Origin: Candidatus Krumholzibacteriia bacterium | GTDB lineage: Bacteria; Krumholzibacteriota; Krumholzibacteriia; G020349025 | Length of the DNA stretch: 38,724 bases | Assembly (NCBI GenBank): GCA_035649275.1 | Contig: DASRJW010000058.1 | Span: 1-38,724 of the forward strand | Direction of reading: 5' to 3' | Shown: positions 17,700 through 26,012 of the stretch, one piece after another | Numbering within the stretch: the first letter of the stretch is position 1 | How the letters are laid out: each line of letters starts with the position of its first letter | Made by a program: the position numbers and the translations under genes | The notes under the pieces: model-generated | Databases searched by the model: none | What the model was told of the DNA's origin: nothing | Seen by the model: the letters and a program-made list of their open reading frames with translations, nothing else

Positions 17700-17785
17700 C
17701 ACGGCACCTGACATGCGCCAACTCACCCAATGCCGTGCAAAACCGTGTTTCTTGGATTGTGTGCTTTCGCCCATTTTCACGGCAC
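17700..17785. promoter_or_regulatory. Cluster of three CACGGCA boxes, candidate operator
   Basis: CACGGCAC occurs at 17700-17707 and 17778-17785, and the inverted form TGCCGTG at 17731-17737. All lie in the AT-richer part of the divergent gap. Copies of a 7-8 base word in 86 bases suggest a regulator site, but chance in GC-rich DNA is not excluded. Confidence 0.3.
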
Positions 17786-18029
17786 AATGAGGAGCGCCGC
17801 GTCCGGCGGCGGAAGCGCGAGATCGGGCGGGAAATCGCGCCACGAGCCGCGGCACCGTACCTCGACCGTCCCGAAACCGCGCCGGACTCTCGGCGCTGGC
17901 TCGTGCTAGACTTCTTGGGTCCAGGGGACGCCCCCTGTCCGGTGATCAAGACAACGAGCTCTCGATTCTGCGCCGGCAGCAGGCTTCCTCTGCTCTGTTC
18001 ACTCGTTTCTCAGACGTGCATGTAGTGCT

Positions 18030-18067
18030 GGCCGGTCCTCCCGGCCGCCGAGAGCCCCTGGCTCTCG
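18030..18067 (+). promoter_or_regulatory. Two tandem hairpins in the leader of the DUF4956 operon
   Basis: GGCCGG (18030-18035) pairs with CCGGCC (18041-18046) around a 5-base loop. Then CGAGAGCC (18049-18056) pairs perfectly with GGCTCTCG (18060-18067) around a 3-base loop. Both end about 60 bases before the start codon at 18127. They could be an attenuator, a protein-binding leader or an mRNA stabiliser. No known riboswitch consensus was recognised. Confidence 0.5.
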
Positions 18068-18126
18068 CTCCTTCCGATTGGTCTCTCGGCGCCCATCGAC
18101 GCCTTTCGTTCGGAGTTGAATCGAAG

Positions 18127-18798
18127 ATGAATCCGCAAAATGTGCTCAAGATCGATCTCACCCCGGGCCACATGCTGCTCAACCTGAGCCTGGCCTTCGC
18201 CCTCGCCTTCGTCTGGGCCACGGTGTACCGCAAGACCCACAGCGGCGTGGCTTACAGCCGTTCCTTCTTCCTGGCGCTCATCCTCGTGGCGCCGATCGTG
18301 TCCATGATCATGATGGCGATCGGCAGCAACGTGGCCCTCTCCCTCGGCCTGGTGGGCTCCCTCTCGGTCATCCGCTTCCGCACCGTGATCAAGGACACCA
18401 AGGACATGGTGTTCCTCTTCTTCGCGGTGGCCCTCGGCCTCTGCGCCGGCGCCAACGCCTGGATGCTCGCCACCATCGGAACCTTCATGGTCTCTCTCGT
18501 CGCCGTTCTCATCCCGCGCGTGAGCTACACCCGCGCCGCCGCCTCCGACTACATCCTGGTTTTCCGCTCCAGCCTCCAGGACCCCTGGAAGGCCCTTCCC
18601 GAGGACACTCAGGGCATGGTGTCCTGGAAGCAGCTGCGCGGCGCCACCGATGCGGACCACGGCACGGAGTTCGAATACACCTACAACGTGCGCTTCGCTG
18701 CCAAGGCCAACCCCGAGACCCTGGTGAAGGAAATCAGCAAGAACGAGAACATCTCCCGGGTGACGCTCATCGCCCCGGAAAACCACCTCGATCTGTAG
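18127..18798 (+). CDS. DUF4956 family membrane protein
   Basis: A 223-residue integral membrane protein of the DUF4956 family, function unknown. Three or four hydrophobic segments lie within residues ~15-145, including the conserved stretch LGLVGSLSVIRFRT. A soluble C-terminal domain (about 150-223) has a ferredoxin-like alternation of strands and helices. Family members are typically near 200-230 residues, so it is complete. The ATG at 18127 follows a GGAG about 12 bases upstream; longer in-frame starts would add non-homologous, low-quality sequence. It is followed 28 bases later by a VTC-domain gene and then a CotH gene, an arrangement that I recall as recurrent in diverse bacteria. That context suggests a membrane partner of polyphosphate synthesis or transport, but no activity has been demonstrated to my knowledge. 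Confidence 0.92.
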   Translation: MNPQNVLKIDLTPGHMLLNLSLAFALAFVWATVYRKTHSGVAYSRSFFLALILVAPIVSMIMMAIGSNVALSLGLVGSLSVIRFRTVIKDTKDMVFLFFAVALGLCAGANAWMLATIGTFMVSLVAVLIPRVSYTRAAASDYILVFRSSLQDPWKALPEDTQGMVSWKQLRGATDADHGTEFEYTYNVRFAAKANPETLVKEISKNENISRVTLIAPENHLDL

Positions 18799-18826
18799 AT
18801 CGCCGTTCGCAGCACACGGAGGGCTC

Positions 18827-19627
18827 ATGGACAGCAACGGCCACGCTTCGAACGGCAACGGGAACGGCAACGCCCAGGGCGTCCACAAGCCCTTGGTCAT
18901 GCAGCGGTGGGAGGTCAAGTACGTCGTCGACCGGACGACGCGGACGGGGCTGGAACGCGACCTTTCCGCCCTCATGCGACCCGACGCCTTCGCCGGCAAC
19001 GACGGCACCTACATCGTCCGCAGTCTCTATTTCGACTCGCCGGACTACATGGCGTTCCACAGCAAGGTCTCTGGCGACGCCGTGCGGCACAAGGTGCGGA
19101 CCCGCATCTACACCGATGACCCGAGCCAGGCGGCCATCGTGCGGCTCGAGGTGAAGTCACGCATCCTGGCCACGATCCACAAGGTGGCCTGCGATGTGAG
19201 CCGCGAGGAGTACCTGGAGATCTGGGAGGCCCTGCAGAGGCGGACGCTGCCTCGCGACGCCATCCTCGACAGTCATCCTGGTGTCGCCGACTTCTTCCGC
19301 CTGCAAAAGCAATACAGCATGGAGCCGAAGGTCATCGTGCAGTACCGGCGCAAGGCCTGGGAGCGGCGCGACATCAGCCGCGTCCGCACCAACTTCGACG
19401 ACGAGATCGTGGCCTCGCGCCACACCGATCTCCTGGGCGACCTGCACGGCGCGCGGCGCCTCATGCAGTACGGACACAGTGTCTTCGAGATCAAGGTGGA
19501 TGGCGTCATGCCGTATTGGTTGCACATGCTGACCGACAAATACGGCCTGCGCAACGAGGCGTTCAGCAAGTTTTGTTATTCCATCGCCAGCGAGGCGCGG
19601 ACCTCGGCGGCGATTCGGCGCGACTAG
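18827..19627 (+). CDS. VTC-domain protein, predicted polyphosphate polymerase
   Basis: A 266-residue protein with a VTC domain, the tunnel fold that in yeast Vtc4 makes polyphosphate from ATP. Residues expected to line the tunnel are visible: WEVKY (K31), KVRTRIY (paired arginines), RLEVKSR and FEIKVDG near the C-terminus. This supports an active polymerase, not just a binding fold. The first ~20 residues are Asn/Gly-rich and probably disordered. There is no signal peptide or membrane helix, so it should act in the cytoplasm, probably held at the membrane by the DUF4956 protein. GGAGGG lies immediately upstream of the ATG. It sits between the DUF4956 and CotH genes. Triphosphatase activity is the main alternative for this superfamily. 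Confidence 0.92.
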   Translation: MDSNGHASNGNGNGNAQGVHKPLVMQRWEVKYVVDRTTRTGLERDLSALMRPDAFAGNDGTYIVRSLYFDSPDYMAFHSKVSGDAVRHKVRTRIYTDDPSQAAIVRLEVKSRILATIHKVACDVSREEYLEIWEALQRRTLPRDAILDSHPGVADFFRLQKQYSMEPKVIVQYRRKAWERRDISRVRTNFDDEIVASRHTDLLGDLHGARRLMQYGHSVFEIKVDGVMPYWLHMLTDKYGLRNEAFSKFCYSIASEARTSAAIRRD

Positions 19628-19654
19628 CGCTGCCCTGGGAGAAAGCAGAGATCC

Positions 19655-22489
19655 ATGACCAGTCCATCCCCCAAGCACGGCCCAGTCAGCCCCTGGCGTC
19701 TCCTGGACCGCGTCTGGCGCGGGCCGGAGCGCTGGCTCGGCTTGGCTGCGCTCGTCTTCATCGGCTTCAGTTGCCTGACCTATTCACGCACCGTGGCCGA
19801 GTACTCGAGCCACCTGTTCACTAGAAATAAGTACGTGGCGCTCGTGGACGGCATGTTCAACCCCATGCGCAACCGTCACATCCTGCTGCAATCGGGGCTA
19901 CCGGTCTACGACATCAAGATCGGGCGGCTGGAGTGGAACACGTTGCAAAAGACGGCGGAAGAGGCCGTGGCCCGGGGCTGGCTGAACGAGGACCTCAGAA
20001 CCTGGGTTCCCGCCACCTTCATCCACGGCGGCCAGGCCTACAAGATCGAGATGCGCCTGCGCGGGGATCAGAGCCGCCACTGGAGTGGGCCCAAGAAGTC
20101 CTATCGCATCAAGTTCAGCGACCAGGTCGTCGCCGGGCAGCGGGTGGAGCGCTACTTCGAGGGCAAGCATCAGATCAATCTCATCGTCCCGCAAGACAAG
20201 CTCTTCGCTCTCGGGCCGTTCGTGAACTCCGTCTTGCACGAGCGGGGACTGGTCACGCCGGCGGACCATTTCGCCATCCTCAAAGTCAACGGCGTCATCC
20301 ATGGTCTGTATTACCAGGCCGAGCACTTCGACAATCCGCTGCTGGCCGGGAACGGACGCCCGGAAACCACGGTCTTCGGCCTCGGCAACCGGGCCGGGAC
20401 CCACGAGCGTTACACCGGCCTGGGCAGCGCCACGGTGAGCGATGCCGCCTTCGACGTCGGCTCCCTGCGCCGGCAGGTGGAGCCGACGGATGACCTGGGC
20501 CTGCGTGCCATGCAGGTGCTGGTCGATCACGCCAAGAACCCGACACCGGAGAACTTCGCCCGCGTCCGCGCCGTCATCGACTGGGAGAAGTACCTCACCT
20601 TCCGCTGCCTGATGACGCTGTGCAACACCGATCAGGTGCGCTTCGGTTCGGACAACTTGAAGTTCTACTACGATTCCAGCCGCGGTCTCCTGGAACCCGT
20701 GCCCTGGGACGTGACGCTGCAGCAGATGCCCAGCGAACCGGGCACCTTCGACTTCTTCAGCACTCCCGCCGACCCGCTGGAGGCCGCAGTGCTGCGCGAT
20801 CCCGAGCTCCGGCTCCGGCGCAACCGCATCATGTGGCAGTTCCTGGCCGACGGCGGCAAGAGCCTGCTGGCCCGGTATGACCAGATGGCCGCCGACATTC
20901 GCCTGGTGGTCTGGGCGGACGTGCTCACCACGCCCATCCAGGCGTACAAGATGGATCAGATCCGCAAGGTCCTGGTCAGCAACATCCAGAGGACGCGCCA
21001 CGTGCTCGAACATGGCGCGGGCAACCTGAACTATCGCCTCGACAGCGACCAGCTGGCGACCCTCGAGTTCACCGCCCTCAATGCCAGCGGCATCCACCTC
21101 CAGGAGTTCACCCTGGCGGACTCCACCGCGCTCACTGGCAGCTATCGTCTCTTCGCCGACAGCGACGACGATGGCGTGCTCGGCAAGACGGACCGCCTCC
21201 TCGGTGAAAGCGATGGCACCGGCGGCAGCATCGCCTTCGTGCTCGACGACGAGGTTCTTCCCACCGTCCATTACGGTGCGCACGCGATCCTCGGCCGTCA
21301 CTGGGAGTACTTCGAGCCCCTGGCCGGCCGCCGCCGCTGGTTCCTCGTCGGCAATCTCGCCAACCCGACGCGGAACCCTCTGCTCTGGACGCCGCCCACG
21401 CTCGTCGTCACCGCCATGAACGCGGTCACCGAGGAGCCGATCCCTTCGGCTTCGCTGAACCAGATCGACGTCGTCGTCCCCGACAACACCATCGGCATCA
21501 CCTGCTATGACGCCACCGATCCCTATGATCTGGCGGCAGAGCAGCGGAGCCTGGCCGAGTTCCTCCGGGTCCAGCCGCAGTTCCATCCCAGCGCCGCACG
21601 CCCTGGCGCCGTCGAGCTGCACGGCGACGTGTCGTTGGCAGGGACAGTGATCGTGCCCCAGAGCGTCTCCCTCGTGGTCGCCCCCGGGACGGACATCACC
21701 CTCGAACCCGGAGCCGCGGTGCTCTGCTTCGGTGGCCTCGTCTGCGAGGGCACGGTGGACCAGCGGATTCGCATCCACGGGCGCAACGGCAAGGCCTGGG
21801 GGACTTTCGCCTGCATCCGACCGGCGGAGCCCGTGCGCGTCCTTTACACCGACTTCAGCCACGGCGGGCAGAAACGGGCCAACGGCATCCTCTTCACCGG
21901 CGGCCTCGCCGTCCACGAAGGGGACCTGCAGCTCGAGCACTGTCGTTTCACCGACATGCGCAGCGAAGACGCGGTCAACGTCAAGAGCGGCAAGATCGTC
22001 GCCAAGGACTGCGACTTCGAACGCACCGCCAGCGACGCCATCGACATCGACGCCGGCACCGGCGAAGTGACGGGCAGCCGCTTCAAGGACATCGCCGGGG
22101 ACGGCATCGACATCTCCTACAGCCAGGTCACGCTGCGGGACAACGAGATCGAGAACGCCCGGGACAAGGGCGTCCGCGTCAGCGAGAACTCGCGCCCGGT
22201 GCTGGAGAACAACAGCTTCCGCCGTTGCCAGATCGCGGTTTCCTGCATGGACCAGTCGTTCGCCAAGGTCAGCCGCTGCACCTTCGAGGGCAATCGGCTC
22301 GCCATCGAGGCGAAGCGCCAGAAGCCCATGTTCGGCGGCGGCGGCGGCGAGTTCGTGCGCTGCGTGTTCGCGGCGAACGACACCTTGCAGCGAGAAGACG
22401 GCTTCTCCACCGGCATGATCAAGATCGAAGAATCCGGGACCACCGCCAAGGCGAGCGACCAGGATCTGGTGCGTGTCGCGCCGAAATGA
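19655..22489 (+). CDS. CotH-kinase domain protein fused to a right-handed beta-helix
   Basis: A large (944-residue) envelope protein. A single membrane anchor lies at about 31-48. The CotH protein-kinase-like domain spans ~55-450, with RLRGDQSRHW, KKSYRIKF (about 147-154), the GLYYQAEHFD element, GSDNLKFYYD and PVPWDVTL (about 350). CotH homologues phosphorylate proteins with an atypical kinase fold. A beta-rich linker (about 470-640) has a dockerin-like calcium loop, DSDDDGVLGKTD. Residues ~650-930 form a right-handed parallel beta-helix with repeated short strands (GDLQLEHCRFTD, GKIVAKDCDFER, SQVTLRDNEIEN, SRPVLENNSFRR). The beta-helix resembles the stand-alone protein encoded at 30613. The likely location is periplasmic or outward-facing, where it could bind or modify the polymer or a surface protein. 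The CotH plus beta-helix fusion is uncommon. Confidence 0.92.
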   Translation: MTSPSPKHGPVSPWRLLDRVWRGPERWLGLAALVFIGFSCLTYSRTVAEYSSHLFTRNKYVALVDGMFNPMRNRHILLQSGLPVYDIKIGRLEWNTLQKTAEEAVARGWLNEDLRTWVPATFIHGGQAYKIEMRLRGDQSRHWSGPKKSYRIKFSDQVVAGQRVERYFEGKHQINLIVPQDKLFALGPFVNSVLHERGLVTPADHFAILKVNGVIHGLYYQAEHFDNPLLAGNGRPETTVFGLGNRAGTHERYTGLGSATVSDAAFDVGSLRRQVEPTDDLGLRAMQVLVDHAKNPTPENFARVRAVIDWEKYLTFRCLMTLCNTDQVRFGSDNLKFYYDSSRGLLEPVPWDVTLQQMPSEPGTFDFFSTPADPLEAAVLRDPELRLRRNRIMWQFLADGGKSLLARYDQMAADIRLVVWADVLTTPIQAYKMDQIRKVLVSNIQRTRHVLEHGAGNLNYRLDSDQLATLEFTALNASGIHLQEFTLADSTALTGSYRLFADSDDDGVLGKTDRLLGESDGTGGSIAFVLDDEVLPTVHYGAHAILGRHWEYFEPLAGRRRWFLVGNLANPTRNPLLWTPPTLVVTAMNAVTEEPIPSASLNQIDVVVPDNTIGITCYDATDPYDLAAEQRSLAEFLRVQPQFHPSAARPGAVELHGDVSLAGTVIVPQSVSLVVAPGTDITLEPGAAVLCFGGLVCEGTVDQRIRIHGRNGKAWGTFACIRPAEPVRVLYTDFSHGGQKRANGILFTGGLAVHEGDLQLEHCRFTDMRSEDAVNVKSGKIVAKDCDFERTASDAIDIDAGTGEVTGSRFKDIAGDGIDISYSQVTLRDNEIENARDKGVRVSENSRPVLENNSFRRCQIAVSCMDQSFAKVSRCTFEGNRLAIEAKRQKPMFGGGGGEFVRCVFAANDTLQREDGFSTGMIKIEESGTTAKASDQDLVRVAPK

Positions 22490-22562
22490 GGGCACCATCA
22501 GGGACCCGAAACCACCACCTCCCCAGGGATCACCACGAGAGGGCACTTTGAACTTGAGGAAG

Positions 22563-23261
22563 ATGCAGACGCAGGACGGAGCCGCCATCGTCCCCTTGTT
22601 CCCCGCACCGGCGCTGCCGCGGCCTTGGTACGAGCAGCGCGGTCGCCCCTGGCTGAGCGACGAACGCTACGCCGGCTGCAAGCGTGTCATGGATCTGACC
22701 TTGTGCTTGCTGTCGTTGCCGGTGGTACTCACCGTCATCGCCCTGTGCATGGCTCTGATCAAGATCGATTCGCCCGGACCGATCTTCTTCGTCCAGAGCC
22801 GTACCGGCCGCGGCGGGCGGCGCTTCCGCATGTACAAGTTGCGCACGATGTTCCGCAACGCCGAGGAGCTCAAGAGCAAGTTCATGCACTTGAACGAGCT
22901 GGCCTGGCCCGACTTCAAGATCACCAACGACCCGCGCATCACCCGCGCCGGGCGTTTCCTGCGCAAGACCAGCCTGGACGAGCTGCCCCAGCTGCTCAAC
23001 GTGATCAAGGGCGACATGAGCTTGGTGGGGCCGCGACCGACCTCCTTCAGCTCGGTCACCTACAGCTTGTGGCACACCGCCCGGCTCGAGGTGAAGCCGG
23101 GCTTGACCGGTCTCTGGCAGGTGAGCGGCCGCAACGAGCTCGAGTTCAACGAGCGCGTGCGGCTCGACATCGCCTACGAGCGCCACCGTTCCTTGTGGCT
23201 CGACACGCGCATCATTCTGCGCACCGTGGTCTGCATTTTCACCCAGCGTGGAGCCAACTGA
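22563..23261 (+). CDS. Phosphoglycosyl transferase (WcaJ/PglC-type sugar transferase)
   Basis: The priming enzyme that would transfer a sugar-1-phosphate to undecaprenyl phosphate at the inner membrane, starting repeat-unit synthesis. About 232 residues, matching the small monotopic class, with one re-entrant hydrophobic segment (about residues 40-62) followed by the family core: DSPGPIFF, FRMYKLRTM, DPRITRAGRFLRKTSLDELPQ, VGPRP and KPGLTGLWQVSGR. All expected catalytic residues (the DE pair in LDELPQ and the R/P motifs) are present. Start choice: the ATG at 22563 has GAGGA only 3-4 bases away. A TTG at 22548 follows GAGAGGG at better spacing, so the protein may be five codons longer. A start at 22473 would overlap the CotH gene. 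It is tightly linked to the downstream GT2 gene (1-base gap). Confidence 0.95.
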   Translation: MQTQDGAAIVPLFPAPALPRPWYEQRGRPWLSDERYAGCKRVMDLTLCLLSLPVVLTVIALCMALIKIDSPGPIFFVQSRTGRGGRRFRMYKLRTMFRNAEELKSKFMHLNELAWPDFKITNDPRITRAGRFLRKTSLDELPQLLNVIKGDMSLVGPRPTSFSSVTYSLWHTARLEVKPGLTGLWQVSGRNELEFNERVRLDIAYERHRSLWLDTRIILRTVVCIFTQRGAN

Positions 23262-23262
23262 G

Positions 23263-24417
23263 ATGGAACTGGTCTTCTGGGCCTCCGTCTTGATCCTGGC
23301 CTACACCTACGCCGGGTTTCCGGTGCTCGTGGCCTTTTGGGGCATCCTGCGTCGCATGCGTGTGCGCCAGGAGGAGGTGACTCCCACCGTGAGCGTGGTC
23401 GTCGCAGCCTACAATGAGGAAGACGTCATCGCGGACAAGCTGCGCAATTGCCTGGCCCTCGACTATCCTGCCGAGGCCCTGGAGATCATCGTCGCCTCCG
23501 ATGGTTCCGACGATCGCACCGAAGGCATCGTCGCCGGCTTCGCCGACCCCCGCCTGCAGCTCCTGGCCCTGCCCCGCCGCGGCAAGATCCACGCCTTGGT
23601 CGACGCCGTGGCGCGGGCGCGCGGCGAGATCCTCGTTTTCTCCGACGCCAACACCATGCTGCACCCTCAGGCACTGCACAAGCTGATGCGGAACTTTGCC
23701 GATGTCACCGTGGGCGGCGTCTGTGGCAACCAAGTGCACGTGAAGAACCGGCGCGCCGACAGCAGCGAAGGCGGCGAGAGCCTGTACTGGAGCTACGACA
23801 AGTGGCTGAAGGGCATGCAGACGCGCACCGGGAGTATCGTGGCTGCGGACGGTGCCCTCTACGCCATCCGCCGCAACTTGTTCCGTATGCCAGAGCGCAC
23901 CGCCGTCACCGACGATTTCGCCATTTCCACCGCGGTGGTGCAGCAGAAGCGCCGCCTGGTGTTCGAACCCGAGGCCCTGGGCTTCGAGCCAGCGACGGGC
24001 GCCGCCGGGCGCGAGTTCCGCCGCAAGGTGCGGCTGATGAACCGCGGCATGCGTGGCGTCCTTTTGCGGCGGGAGCTGCTCAATCCCTTCCGCTATGGTT
24101 TCTACTCCGTGATCCTGTTCTCTCACAAGGTGGTGCGGCGCCTGGCGCCGATCTTCCTGCTCACCCTGCTGGCGAGCAATCTTGCCCTCACCCACCGGCG
24201 CTTCTATGCCGTGACGGCCGTGTTGCAGTTGAGCTTCTACCTCCTGGCCGCGGCCGGGGGACTGCTCAGGTCGCGCCGCGCCGGCCGTCAGAAGCTGCTG
24301 TCGATTCCTTTCTTCTACTGCCTGGCGAACGCCGCAGCCCTGGTGGCGCTGGCCGGCCTCGTCCGGGGCGAGCAGATCGAGCGCTGGCAACCGCAGCGCC
24401 GCGCCCTCGAAGCCTGA
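23263..24417 (+). CDS. Glycosyltransferase family 2, membrane-bound
   Basis: A processive-type GT2 of 384 residues that should add a sugar to the lipid-linked intermediate. It has an N-terminal membrane helix (residues 3-28), a GT-A domain with VVVAAYNEED, SDGSDD (D80), SDANT (D128) and TDDF (D217/D218), and C-terminal hydrophobic segments (about 285-375) typical of membrane-embedded GT2 enzymes. The ATG at 23263, one base after the upstream stop, is taken as the start because GGAG lies about 11 bases upstream. An in-frame GTG at 23248 also exists. The sugar and linkage cannot be predicted from the sequence. Confidence 0.93.
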   Translation: MELVFWASVLILAYTYAGFPVLVAFWGILRRMRVRQEEVTPTVSVVVAAYNEEDVIADKLRNCLALDYPAEALEIIVASDGSDDRTEGIVAGFADPRLQLLALPRRGKIHALVDAVARARGEILVFSDANTMLHPQALHKLMRNFADVTVGGVCGNQVHVKNRRADSSEGGESLYWSYDKWLKGMQTRTGSIVAADGALYAIRRNLFRMPERTAVTDDFAISTAVVQQKRRLVFEPEALGFEPATGAAGREFRRKVRLMNRGMRGVLLRRELLNPFRYGFYSVILFSHKVVRRLAPIFLLTLLASNLALTHRRFYAVTAVLQLSFYLLAAAGGLLRSRRAGRQKLLSIPFFYCLANAAALVALAGLVRGEQIERWQPQRRALEA

Positions 24418-24437
24418 GTCGAACGGAGAGCGAGGAC

Positions 24438-26012
24438 ATGGCCACGGTGACCGCACAACCTCTAGAGAGCCCCCGCATGTTCGGCGGCGATCCGGTGCGC
24501 CGGCAGCTCCGCGGCTCGAGCCTGCTGCTGCTCGGCCGCTTCCTTTCCCGGGGCATCAACTTCTTCTCCCAGCTCCTCATCGTGCATACCCTCACGACGC
24601 AGTCCTTCGGCGCCTTCGCCTACGGCCTGGCGGTGGTGGCCTTCTGGGATGGGCTGTCTTCCTTCGGGCTCAACAAGTCCATCACCCGCTTCGTGCCCAT
24701 CTACCACGAACGCGGCGACCACGCCCGCGTCCGCGGCGCCATACTCCTCGTGCTCGCCGGCATCGCCTGCACCAGTCTGATCGCGATCGCCACGGTGTAC
24801 CTGGCGCCGGGCCTGCTCTCCCGCATGGTGCGGGAAAGAGGTCCTCTCGACCTGCTGCTGATCCTGATCTTCCTGGTCCCCGTGGATGCCCTGGACGAGT
24901 TCCTGCTCGGGCTCTTCGCCTGCTTCGCCCGCCCCAAGGCGATCTTCTTCCGCAAACACGTCTTGGCGCCCTCGCTGAAGCTCGGCGTCGTGGTTCTCCT
25001 GGTGCTGCTGCACGCGGACGCTCATTTCCTGGCCCGGGGATACGTGACCGCCAGCATCGTGGGCGTCAGCATCTACTCGCTCCTCTTCCTGCGACTCTTC
25101 CGCCGCCAAGGCCTCCTGGGGGCGCGGGGAGACGGGGTGTCCATCCCGGCCCGCGAGATGTTCGCCTTCACCTTGCCGCTGCTCAGCACCAACCTCGTAC
25201 CCATGGTGATGCACTCGATCGCCACGCTGATCCTGGGCTACTACCACCAGAGCACCGAAGTGGCCATGTACCGCGTCGTCCTGCCGGCAGCGCAGCTCAA
25301 CAACATCGTGGTCGCCAGCTTCGGAATACTGTTCACCCCGATCGCGGCGCGACTCTTCGCCCGCGGCGACCGCGAGGGCATGCGCGCTCTCTACTGGCGG
25401 AGCACCGTCTGGATGGCGGTGCTTTCCTTCCCCGTCTTCGCCTTGACCTTCTCTTGTGCGCGCGGGCTGACCACGACGTTGTACGGCGACCGCTACGCCA
25501 GTTCCTGGCCGATCCTGCAGATGGTCTCCGGCGCCTACTACTTCAGCGCCGCGCTGGGGAACAACGATCTCCCCCTGCGTGTGGTGGGCAAGCTGCGTTA
25601 CATCGTGACGATCAATGTCCTGGCGATCCTGGCCAGCATCGTCCTCACCTTCGCGCTGGTGCCGCGGTTCGGCGCCATGGGTACCGGCATCGCCACCGCC
25701 GGCGCTCTCCTCTTGCACAATGTGCTCAAGCAATGGGGACTGCGTGCCGCCGGGATCGGTTTCTTCGAGTGGCGCTACCTGCCGGTGTACATCGTCATCG
25801 TGATCGGCGCCCTCGGACTCTTCCTGGCGCAGCTCGTCATCGACAACTTCTTCATCCTGCTGCCGGCGGCGGCCTTGGTTTCCTTCCTGGTGCTCGCGTT
25901 CACCAAGCACGAGCTGGCCATCAAGGACACCTTCCCGGAACTGTTGAAGCTTCCCATCGTGGGCGCGTTCCTGCGCGCCGAGAACCCCGTCCAACCCTGG
26001 AGATCACGGTGA
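24438..26012 (+). CDS. Wzx-type polysaccharide flippase (MATE/PST superfamily)
   Basis: A polytopic membrane protein of 524 residues in the polysaccharide-transporter class, which flips lipid-linked repeat units across the inner membrane. About 12-14 hydrophobic helices are spread over residues ~25-510. The N-terminus has the typical LLLLGRFLSRGINFFSQLL pattern and the body has polar residues in helices as expected. The ATG at 24438 is preceded by GAGGA and by a short spacer after the GT2 stop; the frame is open further upstream but reads through the GT2 gene. Its stop overlaps the next start (GTG at 26009). With the phosphoglycosyl transferase it points to a Wzx-dependent pathway. A Wzy polymerase was not found in this window. 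Confidence 0.93.
   Translation: MATVTAQPLESPRMFGGDPVRRQLRGSSLLLLGRFLSRGINFFSQLLIVHTLTTQSFGAFAYGLAVVAFWDGLSSFGLNKSITRFVPIYHERGDHARVRGAILLVLAGIACTSLIAIATVYLAPGLLSRMVRERGPLDLLLILIFLVPVDALDEFLLGLFACFARPKAIFFRKHVLAPSLKLGVVVLLVLLHADAHFLARGYVTASIVGVSIYSLLFLRLFRRQGLLGARGDGVSIPAREMFAFTLPLLSTNLVPMVMHSIATLILGYYHQSTEVAMYRVVLPAAQLNNIVVASFGILFTPIAARLFARGDREGMRALYWRSTVWMAVLSFPVFALTFSCARGLTTTLYGDRYASSWPILQMVSGAYYFSAALGNNDLPLRVVGKLRYIVTINVLAILASIVLTFALVPRFGAMGTGIATAGALLLHNVLKQWGLRAAGIGFFEWRYLPVYIVIVIGALGLFLAQLVIDNFFILLPAAALVSFLVLAFTKHELAIKDTFPELLKLPIVGAFLRAENPVQPWRSR

Larger units (their letters stand above)
17523..18126. other. Divergent control region between the two polysaccharide operons (604 bp, no gene)
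   Basis: No convincing gene is present; open frames here look like random GC-rich translation. The stretch is locally AT-richer at 17521-17580 and 17720-17790, as expected for promoter DNA. It contains three CACGGCA-type boxes (17700, 17731, 17778), a small inverted repeat (CAGGGG/CCCCTG near 17922-17937) and two tandem hairpins just before the DUF4956 gene. I could not assign a confident -35/-10 pair in either direction. It should carry the promoters of both the export operon and the DUF4956 operon. Confidence 0.6.

Noticed and set aside
17703-17716. A GG-N10-GC pattern resembling a sigma-54 promoter
   Set aside because: It matches only the core dinucleotides and part of the consensus, and lies over 400 bases before the next start; this occurs by chance in GC-rich DNA.
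17678-18025. A plus-strand open frame in the divergent control region
   Set aside because: The translation has no recognisable pattern, is Arg-rich and overlaps candidate regulatory elements.
17523-18126. A c-di-GMP riboswitch in the divergent control region
   Set aside because: The conserved sequence blocks of GEMM-type riboswitches were not found on either strand.
19898-22588. A minus-strand open frame of about 900 codons
   Set aside because: It is antisense to the CotH gene and low in protein-like pattern; the sense strand has clear domains.
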